Positions 34,937 to 46,146 of a stretch of 64,000 nucleotides of DNA are shown here, one piece after another; the stretch's first letter is position 1; each line of letters begins with the position of its first letter. Both the position numbers and the translations under genes were made by a program. The DNA comes from Periconia sp. R9002 (lineage: Eukaryota; Ascomycota; Dothideomycetes; Pleosporales; Periconiaceae): positions 64,545-128,544 of the forward strand of contig JAMAHW010000056.1 in assembly GCA_023627715.1 (NCBI GenBank). The letters run 5' to 3'. The notes below the pieces were generated by a model, which did no database searches, was not told where the DNA came from, and saw only the letters and a program-made list of their open reading frames with translations.

Positions 34937-36058
34937 TTACTCGAGCGCAAGTTCGTTAAGTGCATGAGCCATCGACCGTCGCGCCTCGAGTTCGTCGATA
35001 CCAGAATGCGGTCGGTAGTGATGCGTAACAATCTGCACCACGGCTCGGTAAACAGCATATCTTCTCAACGTCAGCACTGTATCAACAAACACTTCAAAAG
35101 AGGTCTCACAAACTCACATCGATTGCCGAACACGATCCCCTTCCTGCTCTAGAAACAAACTCTGACATCCCTGGCGAAAGTCCTCGTTGCCGTTTGCTAT
35201 TGCATCATTCATGAGCGGATCGCCCCAGATGACGTTTGTAAATCCCGAAAGACAGGTAATCTGTTTCGTGTTTTCGTCCACCAGGACGTTTTCGGGGTTG
35301 CAAATGTCGAGGGCCACGAGTTTTGGTTGCGTGATGTGGTCGAGCGAGTGGATATACTGGCCAACGCGCTGTCGAAGGAACTCATAAGGTAGTGTGATGA
35401 GCATGTCCTCGGCGTCACGTAGGGCGGCTTCGAAGAGCTTGAGAAATGCTTCACGCCATGTTGCACTCCCACTCCCCTCGAAGACTTGGTTGATAGGTCC
35501 AAATTGTGATGACGAGAGCAATGCGAGCGTGCATACTGTGTACCCGAGCATTCGGTCTATTGACTTTTTCTCTGCTGTTGAGATGTATGGCAGTGCCTCT
35601 GATAGTCGTATCCCCGGCCGATGAGTTGTGAAGAGAAACGGCGAGCCGAACGAGTAACCGGTGCCGTCGTAGTCTATGACCTCTGGAACTGGCAACTGTG
35701 TGTATTCTTGTAGCGTTAGGAGCGTCCTGTACTCGGTCTCTAGACTTTGGACTTCATGGCGAAGCGAGCGGATGCTGAAACTGGAAGGGTATTTTAGCAT
35801 CAGGGCGTCTCCGCCGGCAAGCTTGGCTAGTTGGACGTGATGGAACTGCCCCTCGAGCCGCTCGGTAGATTGCGAATCTGAGTTGGAGGACTGGATGACA
35901 TCTCGAATCAAATCTTGGATAGCTGTGCGTGTGAAGGTGGCTGCTGAACTCCTTGAAGTTGATGTTGGTGGTAACGGCAGCGTTGATGTAAGAGTGGAGC
36001 AGTGACGAGTTGATTCGCTACATGAAAAGATATCCAGAGGAGGTATGTGCATCGCCAT
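34937..36058 (-). CDS. Aminoglycoside-phosphotransferase-fold protein, probably catalytically degenerate
   Basis: Two exons (35118-36058 and 34937-35060) encode 354 residues. The APH/choline-kinase fold is seen in LMLKYP (N-lobe Lys strand), YRTLLTLQEYTQLPVPEVIDY, a GSPFLFTTHRPG hinge and the C-lobe. The catalytic loop normally reads HxDxxxxN and the metal-binding motif I-D-F. Here they read LVALDICNPENVLV (His replaced by Ala) and CLSGFTNVIWGDPL (Asp replaced by Gly). The surrounding WGDPLM landmark is intact, so the alignment is firm. Fungal genomes carry many such proteins of unknown role. The acceptor was fixed by frame: it is AAG, preceded by GAG three bases earlier, just after a CTGAC branch site. 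The second exon adds the YRAVVQIVTHHYRP helix. The start could also be two codons downstream. Confidence 0.78.
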
Positions 36059-37165
36059 GGATCGATTGATTAAAAGCTTAAAAGATGGGTAAAGATTTAA
36101 AGCAAGAGTCGGACAAACTATCCGACGAAGATAGTGAAAGAAAGATATAAGAGGAATCTATGTATGTTATTGCCGTGAATAGAAGGACTTACGAAGGCTG
36201 AAGGGGAAACGAAGCTGAAAACATCGGGCCTATGTTACATCAAAAAAGGAAGATTGATTGAAGTGCTGTTCGCGTGAGACCGACGATAGCGCTGTTATCA
36301 ACGTTCAGCATCGAGCAAGGATAATGCGCGAGTTTCCCGTACGGGTGCATTCATATACAAAGCTGCAGGGAGTAGAAGGCCGAATTGAGTTAACTCTCAC
36401 GATCGGTCTTACATTGGGAGCCCGGGAACAGGGAGTTCGGCCCTGAGCACACGTATGCCATGGACGCCTGAATGGGGCATATCGCCTAAGTGCGAGGCCA
36501 TTGTCGCAAATGACAATGAAGGCTGAATTTAAAGTACTTCTAGAAAAATGGCGAGGCGAAGCGAGAGGAAGTTGTAACGTCTAGCATTTTCGTCTAAAGT
36601 GGCCCTTTTCGATCTAGCGTACCATGTAAGGGGGTCGGCTAGCAAAGACGCTGATTGGCCGCGCAGATTACTGTGTCTGCACTCCACGCCAGACGAAGGG
36701 CTAGAAGCCGCAGCCGATGACGGCAACAGCTATCTGATGCAAGCATTGCGATGCAACTTGGAGCTGAGTCGACCGGGGTAAGCGATTGAGATCCGTCACT
36801 GTCCATGTCCATATTCAGTTGCAGACTAGGTAGATAGTTATTGCCGTGATCCACCACCCCTTTACTATATTCTTCTGCTTCATTCGCTGCATTGGAGCTA
36901 GAATTGAACAATAGCCATGAACATGGAGATGGGATTTTGCAATGAATAGACCAAGGAAGGAATCATCTAGTCCCATCGTCGGCTCGACAACTTTATCCCA
37001 ACGTCCTGCAAAAAAAACCTAGAACCCTCATAAGCCGTCCAAATGATCTCCACATTGCATGTCATTGATGACAACCGGGCCGCATTGATGCAGGACTGCG
37101 TAAGCTGAAAGGATGTTGACTGCAGGAAAAAAAAAGGGTAAAATCTAGCATGTGACTTTGAAGTT
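36059..37165. other. Intergenic between APH-fold gene and TAN1
   Basis: No supportable gene. Short frames on both strands (60-90 codons) look random. Confidence 0.5.
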
Positions 37166-38420
37166 TCACATTATTCCCGTTTCTTCCACTACTTTGATCA
37201 CTGTGGCTGGTCCCTCGGAACCTCCAGTACCACTATTCTTTGTAACCTCGTCATCCCCGGAACGAGTCATTTCGGTAATTTCTGCCAGGTTGTATCGTTT
37301 AAGTTCTTCGTAGTCGGAACCGACTACACTCATGCCCAGGATATTCTGTCATCGGTAAGCTGATGCCAATTACTCCACGCTAGGCGAATATTTGTATGGC
37401 CGCACCTGATAGATTTCCACGAGAATGAGCAGATCATAGCCGGAAAGGTCGACTTTATGTCCCTTCCCTACCATGGATGCAACCGTCTTAATAATGCTGT
37501 CTCGTGTGAACTGCTTATTGTTCCGTATGGTCACTCGGATAGCAAACTGGGATACAGTCAGAGATTCTGAACCTAGACATTATGCGCGACATCGCCGCTT
37601 ACCTTTTTACTCTCCTGGTCCGGTTCGTGAAAGTGGGGCGCAAGGACCTTACGGGCAACATCTTCAAGGCCTCTCTCTGTTGCCTTGTCGGTGAGCGTGA
37701 TGGGAGTAAGTCGCTTCACGAATCTGCAGTTTGACTGCTTCTTTCCCTCCGCAGCGTCTTGACATATTTGCCTAACAAAAGAAACTGGTTCAACAGGGCT
37801 TCGCGTCTTGAAGAAGACCACTGGATTTGTATATTAGCATGTATTTTACTCATTTCAAGGATATTCACTCACAACAGGCGGTATTCAAATGCACGGACTT
37901 GAAGAGTGGATCGGTGTCAGGTTTACGTATGCTCTCCATCTCCTTTTTGATTTCATTTTCAATGTCGCCACTCTCCTCATCAGAATCTTGGGTTTCGGCC
38001 GTCCCCTTGATTTGATCTTTTTCATATAATTGGGATGCGTACTGTGTGCACATATTTTTAGTAAAAGCCTACATGTTGTGCTTCATGCAACATTGGCTGA
38101 CATACCTCCTCAAAAAGGGTCCGTAACTCAGTCGTAGACGGGGCTTCTTTCTTCATTGCACACGTCGCCCAGATACCCGACTCGCCAGGCTGAATGCCAC
38201 GACTTTCCACTGTGGCCTTCCGAGGCATGTCCCAGTTCTTCTTTCCTGGCTATTTCAATTAGTTCAGCGCTTTCGTGATTTCATGCAAGACCACAGAAGT
38301 CACAGAAAGCCCTTCTTATAGAGCTTCCGCGAGAGAACATCGATCTACCTTTGACTTTTTGTTAGCGCCTCCATCACGCTGATCTGGAGCGCCCTTTCTT
38401 TTGTTTTTCGTGTTGTCCAT
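37166..38420 (-). CDS. TAN1: tRNA acetylation cofactor Tan1 (THUMP-domain protein)
   Basis: Six exons (38349-38420, 38106-38249, 37873-38041, 37603-37820, 37406-37546, 37166-37345) encode 307 residues. Tan1/THUMPD1 binds tRNA and serves the acetyltransferase Kre33/NAT10 in making N4-acetylcytidine at position 12 of tRNA-Ser and tRNA-Leu. The N-terminus is Lys-rich and nucleus-directed. GIQPGESGIWATCAMKKE is the characteristic start of the conserved region. FFKTRSPVEPVSFVRQIC and CRFVKRLTPIT lead into the THUMP domain (about 150-260). That domain ends with KGHKVDLSGYDLLILVEIYQNILGMSVV. An acidic helix and a short Thr/Gly tail finish the protein. All five introns have GT-AG ends and keep frame. 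The first exon is the least certain. Confidence 0.9.
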
Positions 38421-38882
38421 TTTGAAAAGAGATGTCGTAGACTGAACAAGTGCATTCGGTTGTGAAGGTTCTCGAGGTAGTTCGCGAATGAATTTTGGAG
38501 GTACGCTAGTGACCATAATAGGCCTAGTTGACGCTGCGCCTGGTACAACAATTCAAAAGTATCAATTGACAGTCTAAGTCTTTCACATGTGATTTGACTA
38601 CTATTAAGATGGTAAATGGATCGATACGCAAGATTTTTCGTCCTTCGAACATTTGTAGTAACGTTGGCTCGAAAATCATAATCAGGGACGGTGTTTTGTA
38701 GAAGATAGAATAGAGACACATGTGTTAATGCGCCTGTATGGGTGCAACGTTACGCGTGACGGTGACGCCCTCTATAAAATTTTCGAATTCTTCCAACTCT
38801 AATTGCTTGAGGAAAACTCTCAAAAGCAGGGTATCTGCCTATGAAACGGCTGCTTTGGGTCTGTTGGGTCTTGTATCAACAA
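38421..38882. other. TAN1 promoter / CUE3 3' region
   Basis: Short intergenic segment between two genes on the same strand. Nothing else is recognised; the 124-codon frame here overlaps TAN1 exon 1 and is non-conserved. Confidence 0.5.
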
Positions 38883-40922
38883 CTAACCAGCCAAACCACC
38901 CCTGGCCATCTTTCTCGCTCTTTGATCCCTGCGGTTGTGGTTTGCTCTGGAGCCTTTGTTTTGATCTTTCCTTTGCCGTGCGACTTGTGTCGATTTGTCG
39001 TCAGCTGGTCCAGCGACATTGCCGCGTCCTCTTCCTCCACCGCCTCGACCACGACCCGAAGCCCTACCGCGACCCCTGCTAGACGATCCACCTCGCCCGC
39101 CTCTCTGCCCGTCTCCACTCACGGCATCTTCTCCATCAGAACCCATTGCATTTGCGCGCCAAGAAGTTTGTGCCAGCTCCGTCTGTTGACCACCGAAGGT
39201 TGCGAATTTGGCTTCCAGGCGCCTGAGACGTTTTGGATCACGACCCATCATGATCCCCCAACCTTCAATAGACTCGTCAGTCATACCGGTCTCGGATTTG
39301 AGTGCAGATCTGGCACTTCCTCTCCGCGTCGCTGCGTCTCGACCGAACACTGCTGGTGCAGTGGAATATGCTTTGAACAAAACCTCTTCATTCTTGTCTT
39401 GTAGATTTGAATCATCCGCAGTGGTTGAGTCGACAGTGCCGCCGACATCTTCAACGTCGTATGTATCATCTCTTTCATCGTCGTCTGAATCAAATGCTGC
39501 CAGGGCAGAGAGAATGGCCGACTTGCTTGGGGCATCATGGCGGTCATCCAGAATATGATCAGCGGTAAGTTCTTGATTTCTCCGACCGAGATGTAACCGC
39601 GAGGCATTGACAGTAAGGCGATCAAGTTCATCGTCGTCGAATACGTTACGCCGTGTTGGCGGTGTCGGTACGGATTGTGGGGCATGCTGTATAGTGCTAG
39701 TTTTTGTAGAGGGACTGGGAGATGTAAGTCAATCTTGGTTAATAGAGCAAATCGAACGAATGAAATGAAATGATACGTACAGTTGTTCACTACGGTCTGA
39801 TATGGCCAGATGAGGAGGTAAAGATTCTTCAAGGAGATGCGCAGTAGTGACTTCGACATCATCGTTATATTCATCAAGTAACTTGGCTATGAAACCTGAT
39901 CCAAGATTGGGGAACAGGTCTTGGATCTGGCTGATCAATGTCATGCGATGGACATGCATATTTTCAGACGGCCCATGGTCGAGCTCATGAGTTGTAGCCT
40001 TACTTTTACCTTTATCGACTTTGCGCCGAACAAGTTTCCTGGGTCTAGCGATCGAAGGCTGTTGGAAGATACTGAGCTCGGCAGCGAAGTTCTTCACCCT
40101 CGTAGCGTCTAAAGCAGTTGCCTTATCTCGAACTTTCATCAAGAAGGGCGTGTTGGTGACCAGATCTGCGACTAGAGATCCTTGGGTAGTAGCGGATTTT
40201 CGTCGCTGCTCCCCGTTGGCCTTGAGACTATATAAATGGTCCGACAAAGTAGAGAGGCTCGGTTTCTGCCCTTCCAGTAACGCTGTCAAGCCCAAAAATG
40301 CAATTGTGGTGAGCTTTACCTGAAGTCCATGGGGTACATTAGGATACGCAGTGTTCAAGGAGTCCATGAAATCTGATCCGGTGACCATGTAGGTACCAGC
40401 ATCTGGAGATACTTTCACAAGAGGAACCAGTTTGTTCAACGTGTCTTCAGCATTTTCCGGCATTTTTGATTCCAGATTTCTGATCAAGGAGGTTTTGGCC
40501 AGCTGGAGATTCTTCTCGATCGCAGTAGCTTCTCTCTTCCATAACTGAGCTAAAAGATTTCGCAACTGCTCACTTTTGGGAAAGCAACGGCAGATGTCGG
40601 ATAGTACAGGCCACCTCAAAAGTAAGGAAGGAACTTGCTGCCCCGAATAAATCCTGTGGAGGAGGTGGAAGCACCGTTTGCGTAGCGTCAAGCCCGCAGG
40701 TAAAATGCTGTCGTCATTGGCTAGCTCGTGAAAGAAAGATATTAGAAAATCAACAACAGAAGAACTCTCAGTTGATATAGCGGATGCAAACTCTTCATCT
40801 GGTAGGCGAAGATATAATTCTGCCAATGAAGTCCAAGCATCCAGGTAAAGTTCCCATTCCTTAGGAGCGATTTCTTGACGCAGCGATTTTGCCGGGAAAG
40901 GTACAAACTGTGGAAGTGACAT
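38883..40922 (-). CDS. CUE3: RQT complex subunit Cue3 (ASCC2 homologue)
   Basis: Two exons (39781-40922 and 38883-39714) encode 657 residues. Cue3/Rqt3 is the ubiquitin-binding subunit of the RQT complex, which with the helicase Slh1 splits collided ribosomes. The N-terminal helical ASCC2-like region spans about 1-310. The CUE domain is at about 328-372 (TLISQIQDLFPNLGSGFIAKLLDEY), matching ASCC2 closely. A disordered acidic region follows, then an Arg/Gly-rich C-terminus (about 590-620) likely to bind RNA. The start is the ATG before SLPQFVPFPA, where homology begins; the frame stays open 57 codons further upstream. The gene is head-to-head with the uS10 gene, with 397 bp between start codons. 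Confidence 0.88.
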
Positions 40923-41319
40923 GACGAGACAAGCTTTTGCAATACTGCAATCGTGGATCGAAATCCTGGACCAAAAGATGAGGTCTAGGAGGTCAAGCTG
41001 GCCAGCAAGTCTCGAATTAATACGACCGTGCTTGACAGACGGTAGGCTCGACTCATCTCCCGTCATCCATCCTGCCCTCTCAAACCCGCGCATGGGGTGG
41101 GATGGATGAGCTAGCCTTGTTTGGCCAGGCGCGCCAAGATTCCGCCCACAAAGTTGAAAATCAGTCTCTACTAAACGAGATCTTCACGCCAGCCGTCGCA
41201 AAGAAAAGCAACGCCAGTCATCACATTACAGAGATCGAGAATCCGGGTCGTGACTGGAACTTACTTTCTAACACCTACTCACATTCCATCCTTCAAAACA
41301 CCAAACTCCGGCAGCCATC
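40923..41319. promoter_or_regulatory. Divergent promoter CUE3 / RPS20
   Basis: This 397-bp interval contains the start regions of both genes. The RPS20 side is CT-rich, as is usual for fungal ribosomal-protein leaders. I could not assign a specific factor site. Confidence 0.6.
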
Positions 41320-41771
41320 ATGTCTTGTATGTGCACCGCTTACAACATAACATAACGTCGCCTAATTCAATCGCAGACAACAAGGGCGACAAGGGCGACT
41401 TCGAGGGTCCCAAGATCCACAAGATCCGCATCACCTTGACCAGCCGTAACGTCAAGAGCCTCGAGAAGGTCTGCTCCGAGCTCATTGACCGCGCCAAAAC
41501 CAAGGACCTTCGCGTCAAGGGTACGTCGCCGTGAAGACTATTTGAATTGCATAGGCTGAACATTATACCAGGCCCCGTCCGTCTTCCCACCAAGAACCTC
41601 AAGGTCACCACCCGCAAGACCCCTTGCGGTGAGGGTTCCAAGACCTGGGACACCTACGAGATGCGCATCCACAAGCGCCTCATCGACCTCAACGCCCCTA
41701 CCGAAGTCGTCAAGGCCATCATCATTAACATTGAAGCTGGTGTTGAGGTTGAGGTTACTATCGCCGCATAA
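41320..41771 (+). CDS. RPS20: Small-subunit ribosomal protein uS10 (Rps20)
   Basis: Three exons (41320-41326, 41377-41520, 41572-41771) encode 116 residues. The first exon is only 7 nt (Met-Ser plus one base). uS10 sits in the 40S head near the mRNA entry side. The conserved core reads [19 protein letters not shown], then [27 protein letters not shown] and [11 protein letters not shown], ending in VEVEVTIAA. The flexible N-tail has lysines at 5 and 8. The equivalent tail lysines (6 and 8 in yeast, 4 and 8 in human) are ubiquitinated by Hel2/ZNF598 when ribosomes collide. The gene is divergent from CUE3. Confidence 0.97.
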
Positions 41772-42600
41772 GCGAGGATAAGGCTCACCGGAGATGGAAT
41801 GTGTGGCGAGGATGGATTTACGGTATATCAGGTAGTCTAACTGATATCGGCAATTCAAATCTTGTCGCTACTGTGACTCTATCGACATCCATGTGCTATT
41901 GTGTACTCAAGCTCCAACGTGAAGACAATGCTTGACAAGAAGCACATAGTGGCTGACGTTTTATTGTACAGAACGATGCAATCGGTATACGATCAGGTGT
42001 TGTATTATGAGCGGCCGTGGAATTGAGACAATCAGCATACATACACACGTATGTATCAGGCGTAAATTGATCTGCTCAGGTGATTGACTTACGCCGACTT
42101 TTTCAAGGTCTAAAAGAGGTGCATGCTCTATTCAACAATTGCATTCCCGCAGGAGAAAGACCATCTAGCCCATCAACAGAGCACATATCACTTGATTCCA
42201 TGGCAGCCGTCGGCTCGAGTCTACGTACATGCTCAACGGAACGTGCTTGTTAATCTTTCTTCCGTCGGGACCGGGATCTGCTATTGGTATGAATACCGAC
42301 ATCGAACCACCTTTCCAACCAATCAACAACTGTGGGATTGTCATATCCATAGAATGTAGTCCACTGTTCATTGTGCTTCTCACGCCGTGGGTACTATGTT
42401 GAACATATCGTGCGAGATGATCACGCAGGTAACATGCCGTTCCGCTCGCAAGTATGGCTAGACGGTATTGCTCCATGCCCAACAAACGTTTCATATAACC
42501 ATAAAAAACGCCATGTACTTGTATATAAAGAAACCTCCACACATCAGCCTGCCTTAAAGGAGGTTATACGAAACGGATAGTCTTTTCAATCCAGCCCAGC
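41772..42600. other. Intergenic between RPS20 and desaturase
   Basis: Contains the RPS20 3' end and the desaturase promoter. No other gene is seen; a 125-codon antisense frame at 42165-42542 has no family features. Confidence 0.5.
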
Positions 42601-44124
42601 ATGACGGCCTCTCAACCCCCCTCACCCCCTTCGAACCGAAAATCCAAACCACACATCAGCACGCAACCCTTAACCCTCACCACCTGGCCATCCCACATAA
42701 ACTGGCTCAGCACAACTCTCGTCGTGCTCATCCCCTTATACGGCCTCCTCGCCATCCGCTCCACACCACTCCACCCCTACACCCTCCTCTGGTCCCTCGT
42801 CTACTACTTCCTCACCGGCTTCGGTATAACCGGTGGCTACCACCGCCTCTGGTCGCACCGCTGCTACACGGCACGCCTCCCACTCCGCATCCTCCTCGCC
42901 TTCGTCGGCGCCGGCGCGGTCCAAGGCTCCATCCGGTTCTGGAGCAGCAAGCACCGCGCCCACCACCGCTGGACCGACACACCCCGGGATCCATACAACG
43001 CGTTGCGGGGGTTCTTCTTCTCGCATCTGGGATGGATGTTGTTCAAGCAGGACCCGAAGATGGTGGGACGGACGGATATTTCGGATCTGGATGCGGATCC
43101 GGTGGTCGAGTGGCAGCATCGTCACTTTGGGAAGACGATGCTGGTCGCGGCGTGGCTTTTCCCCATGGCTGTTGCTGGACTGGGATGGGGTGATTGGTGG
43201 GGTGGACTGGTGTATGCGGGGATTGTGAGGGCGTGTTTCGTACAGCAGGCTACATTTTGTGTGAATAGTTTGGCGCAGTGAGTTTCTTTTCTTCTGTCGA
43301 CTTGTCGCCAAGGTCGTCAAGAGTCGTCAGGCTGGACTTGAGACGAGCTCTTCATCTCGATACGACACGATACTAACTTACAAACGTATTATAGTTACAT
43401 CGGCGACCAAGTCTTCGATGACCGCAGGACCCCAAGAGATCACTTCCTCACCGCGCTCGTCACACTCGGAGAAGGATACCACAACTTCCACCACGAATTC
43501 CCAAGTGACTACCGTACGCCCTCTCCCCTCCCCCCTCCTCACCCACCTTAAAACCCTTCCTAACGAAACACCACAGGCAACGCAATATCATGGTACCAAT
43601 ACGACCCCACCAAATGGACAATATACCTCCTCTCCCGCACCACGAACCAAGTCACCAACCTCAAGCGGTTCCGACACAACGAGATCGAAAAAGGACGGCT
43701 CCAACAGCAGCAAAAGACGCTCGACAAGCGACGCGCGCAGCTCGATTGGGGCGTCCCGCTCGCGGAGCTGCCCGTCATGTCGTGGGACGAGTTCCGCGCC
43801 GCGTGTACGGAGGGTAGGAAACTTGTGGTCTTCGCGGGCGTGATTCATGATGTTAAGGCGTTTGTGGACGAGCATCCGGGTGGGAAGACGTTGATTGCTA
43901 AGGCGGTTGGGAGGGATGCGACGGCCGTGTTTAATGGTGGCGTGTATATGCATAGTAATGCGGCGCATAATTTTCTGGCGACCATGAGGGTGGGGGTTTT
44001 GAGGGGGGGACAGGAAGTTGAGGTTTGGAAGCAGCAGGTGGAAGCTGGTGCGAGGGGGAAGGAGTCGGGCTTGGTAGTTGAGCCGGAGAAGTTGATTGAG
44101 AGGGAGGTTTTGGGTAGGGTTTAG
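42601..44124 (+). CDS. OLE1: Delta-9 acyl-CoA desaturase with C-terminal cytochrome b5 domain (Ole1 family)
   Basis: Three exons (42601-43277, 43395-43513, 43577-44124) encode 447 residues. The enzyme introduces the delta-9 double bond into palmitoyl- and stearoyl-CoA in the ER membrane. The three His boxes are present: H81-RLWS-H86, HRAHH (118-122) and HNFHH (255-259). The [14 protein letters not shown] segment and [14 protein letters not shown] are typical of Ole1. Four hydrophobic segments fit the desaturase topology. A linker rich in Gln/Lys precedes the cytochrome b5 domain, whose haem ligand lies in HPGG (365-368), so electrons are supplied in cis. It is shorter at the N-terminus than yeast Ole1 (510 residues). 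Whether this is the main enzyme or a paralogue cannot be decided here. Confidence 0.92.
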
Positions 44125-44478
44125 ATAGGTGTTGTTAGAGTTGGATGGAATGGATACGAGGGTGAAGAAATGTTTTAATGATTTACCCCGATTTTGAACT
44201 GTGATGACACGGGAGGATACGATTTGCAGGCATTTGAAATACTTGGTTTCATTATCGTCAGTCCCTATCACACTTTTTCAGGATCCATATACGATCCTTG
44301 TCTCTCGTGAGAAGAACCCTTATTCTGTAAGGAGATGATCCAAAGCAAGACAGAAGTCGCAGGTCCGGTCCATGACGAATACCGTTTTTGAAAGCGTGAG
44401 CCATAACCAGCGATTGATCAGATCTAAACAGATCGAATCCCATACAATTGAAGTCCAATCCGTTCCATGTGCGGCCTC
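44125..44478. other. Convergent gap, desaturase / ELYS-like
   Basis: Short interval with the 3' ends of the two converging genes. Nothing else is seen. Confidence 0.5.
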
Positions 44479-45526
44479 TCAAACTGAAAGATTCTCTTCG
44501 CGATTTCGAGGGCCCAGACCCTTTTTGACCCCATTTCGCAGCACCTCCCAAGTGACACCATCCATTTTTCTCCCCTTCGGCCATTCTTCACCTACCACAT
44601 CGCGTAACCTTCCGTTCGCGATCCTCCTCATGATCACCGTGTCTTCCGATCCTGATAATTTCCTCCCCTTTCCTTCTGTCAGGAATGTCTCCAACCACTT
44701 CTCCTCTTCCTCGTCGAAGGGCAGGGCTGTAAACTCTACCGCCCGGTCAACGGCTGGGTAATTGTTTGCTGTTTCCTGTCTATCGTACGTCTGCTCGACA
44801 AGAGCTTCCAGAAGCTGTTTCTGTTCATGCTCTGGCCGTGAGCGGATCCAATAGTACGTTTCGGTCACGTTCCGCATCGCCATATACTTTGTAAACTGCA
44901 GCCGCACGGTGTCACTCTCCAAGGGAGGATCGGCGCAATTGAAGTAGGCCAAGGGTAGTATGTCCTCGTTCCATCCCACAGTGGGGCCAGCGCCTCGATC
45001 TTTTCGCCTGAGTAGCGCAAGTAGGATATCGTCCGCAAATGTCTGTATAATGCTTGGGTGTGTCAAATGCATGACCGCATTATCGTACTGCAGGTGGTCC
45101 AGCTCCCATATGCCCTCGATGAATGTCCAAAAGCGGGGCTCCAGGTGCACGCTCCTGGCAAATTCTTCAGAGAGACATGTGTCATGATTGGATGGCGTAA
45201 TGTCTTTTAGGAGGTAGAGGACGAGACAATGCTTGTAGTGCAAAGTTATCGAAGAGGAGGCTATGCGCGAATGAAGTTCGCGGAGGTCTTTCTCGGTTTT
45301 GGGGGGATATATATGGCGCGCGGATTGCCCTGATTATGTTAAAAATTGTTTCGTGGCACATCTTTCATGATCTGAACTCACTGGTGTTGATCTTGAGAAG
45401 GTTAAGCAATCGCTCGAAGAAGGTATGCCCATGGAGGACGTGCCGGCTCTCTTCTATGTCAGACACGAGGCCTGCAGAATAAGATCTGCCTTTGAAGACA
45501 TCGTCGTAGTCTTCGACGTCTATCAT
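44479..45526 (-). CDS. ELYS-like nuclear pore protein
   Basis: Two exons (45382-45526 and 44479-45329) encode 331 residues. In fungi this short ELYS-domain protein is a component or partner of the outer ring (Nup84/Nup107 subcomplex) of the nuclear pore. The N-terminal acidic segment MIDVEDYDDVF and RLLNLLKI are typical. They are followed by IYPPKTEKDLRELHSRI, formed just after the splice junction, and HYKHCLVLYLLKDI. The body is helical, with FWTFIEGIWELDHLQYDNAVMHLTHPSI, the most recognisable ELYS stretch. The C-terminal 100 residues are charged. A 52-nt intron joins phase 1. A TCACGTGA palindrome lies 120 bp upstream of the start codon. Confidence 0.85.
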
Positions 45527-46146
45527 TGCGTCAATGGGCGCAAAGCGCGTGAATTGGAAGGTCGATGAATGTCTTGTGAATCGCTGGGTCCGTGTGTTTC
45601 GGTGGAGTAGCTCACTAGTCCCGGATTCCACACGCGGTCGCGGCTTCACGTGACGGCTTATCTCATCCGTCACTCACCATGCAATGTTGGTGGGCGATCG
45701 AAGTGTATATGTGCAGCATGGTAAACGAGTGGAGCGGCCATGATGAAAACGTTAGATATCATTTTTAAGTACCTGCCTTCTACAATAGTGATTCTGCACT
45801 ATGTACTTGCGCTAGGACGTATGCCTTTAATCACGATTATATTTCACACCTACAACCATTATATTGGCAAGTTGTCCAATAGAACTTTGAATGTTACGCT
45901 CGATTATGCTACATAATGCTAGTTAAACATATCAATACAGGCGCGAGCCGCAGAAATTACTGGTATCATGAAATCTTTTTTTAAAACCCATACATCGCTC
46001 TTAACGCCATGCCCGCCTCAGTCAGTTCATGCAATCAAAAGTCCCTAAACGGAGTGTGGAGATGCCACAGAGTACCCTCCCAAATTATAAACAGAGAATT
46101 TTATTGCGTGGCGTTGTAGTGTCATTTCGGTGGGTGAAGGTCTTGA
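45527..46146. other. Intergenic, ELYS-like promoter and MTM1 3' end
   Basis: An AT-rich portion runs from about 45750 to 46000. No gene is supported. Confidence 0.5.
45646..45653. promoter_or_regulatory. TCACGTGA upstream of the ELYS-like gene
   Basis: Perfect palindromic E-box in the promoter position, identical to the one upstream of TFC4. Function is inferred. Confidence 0.35.
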
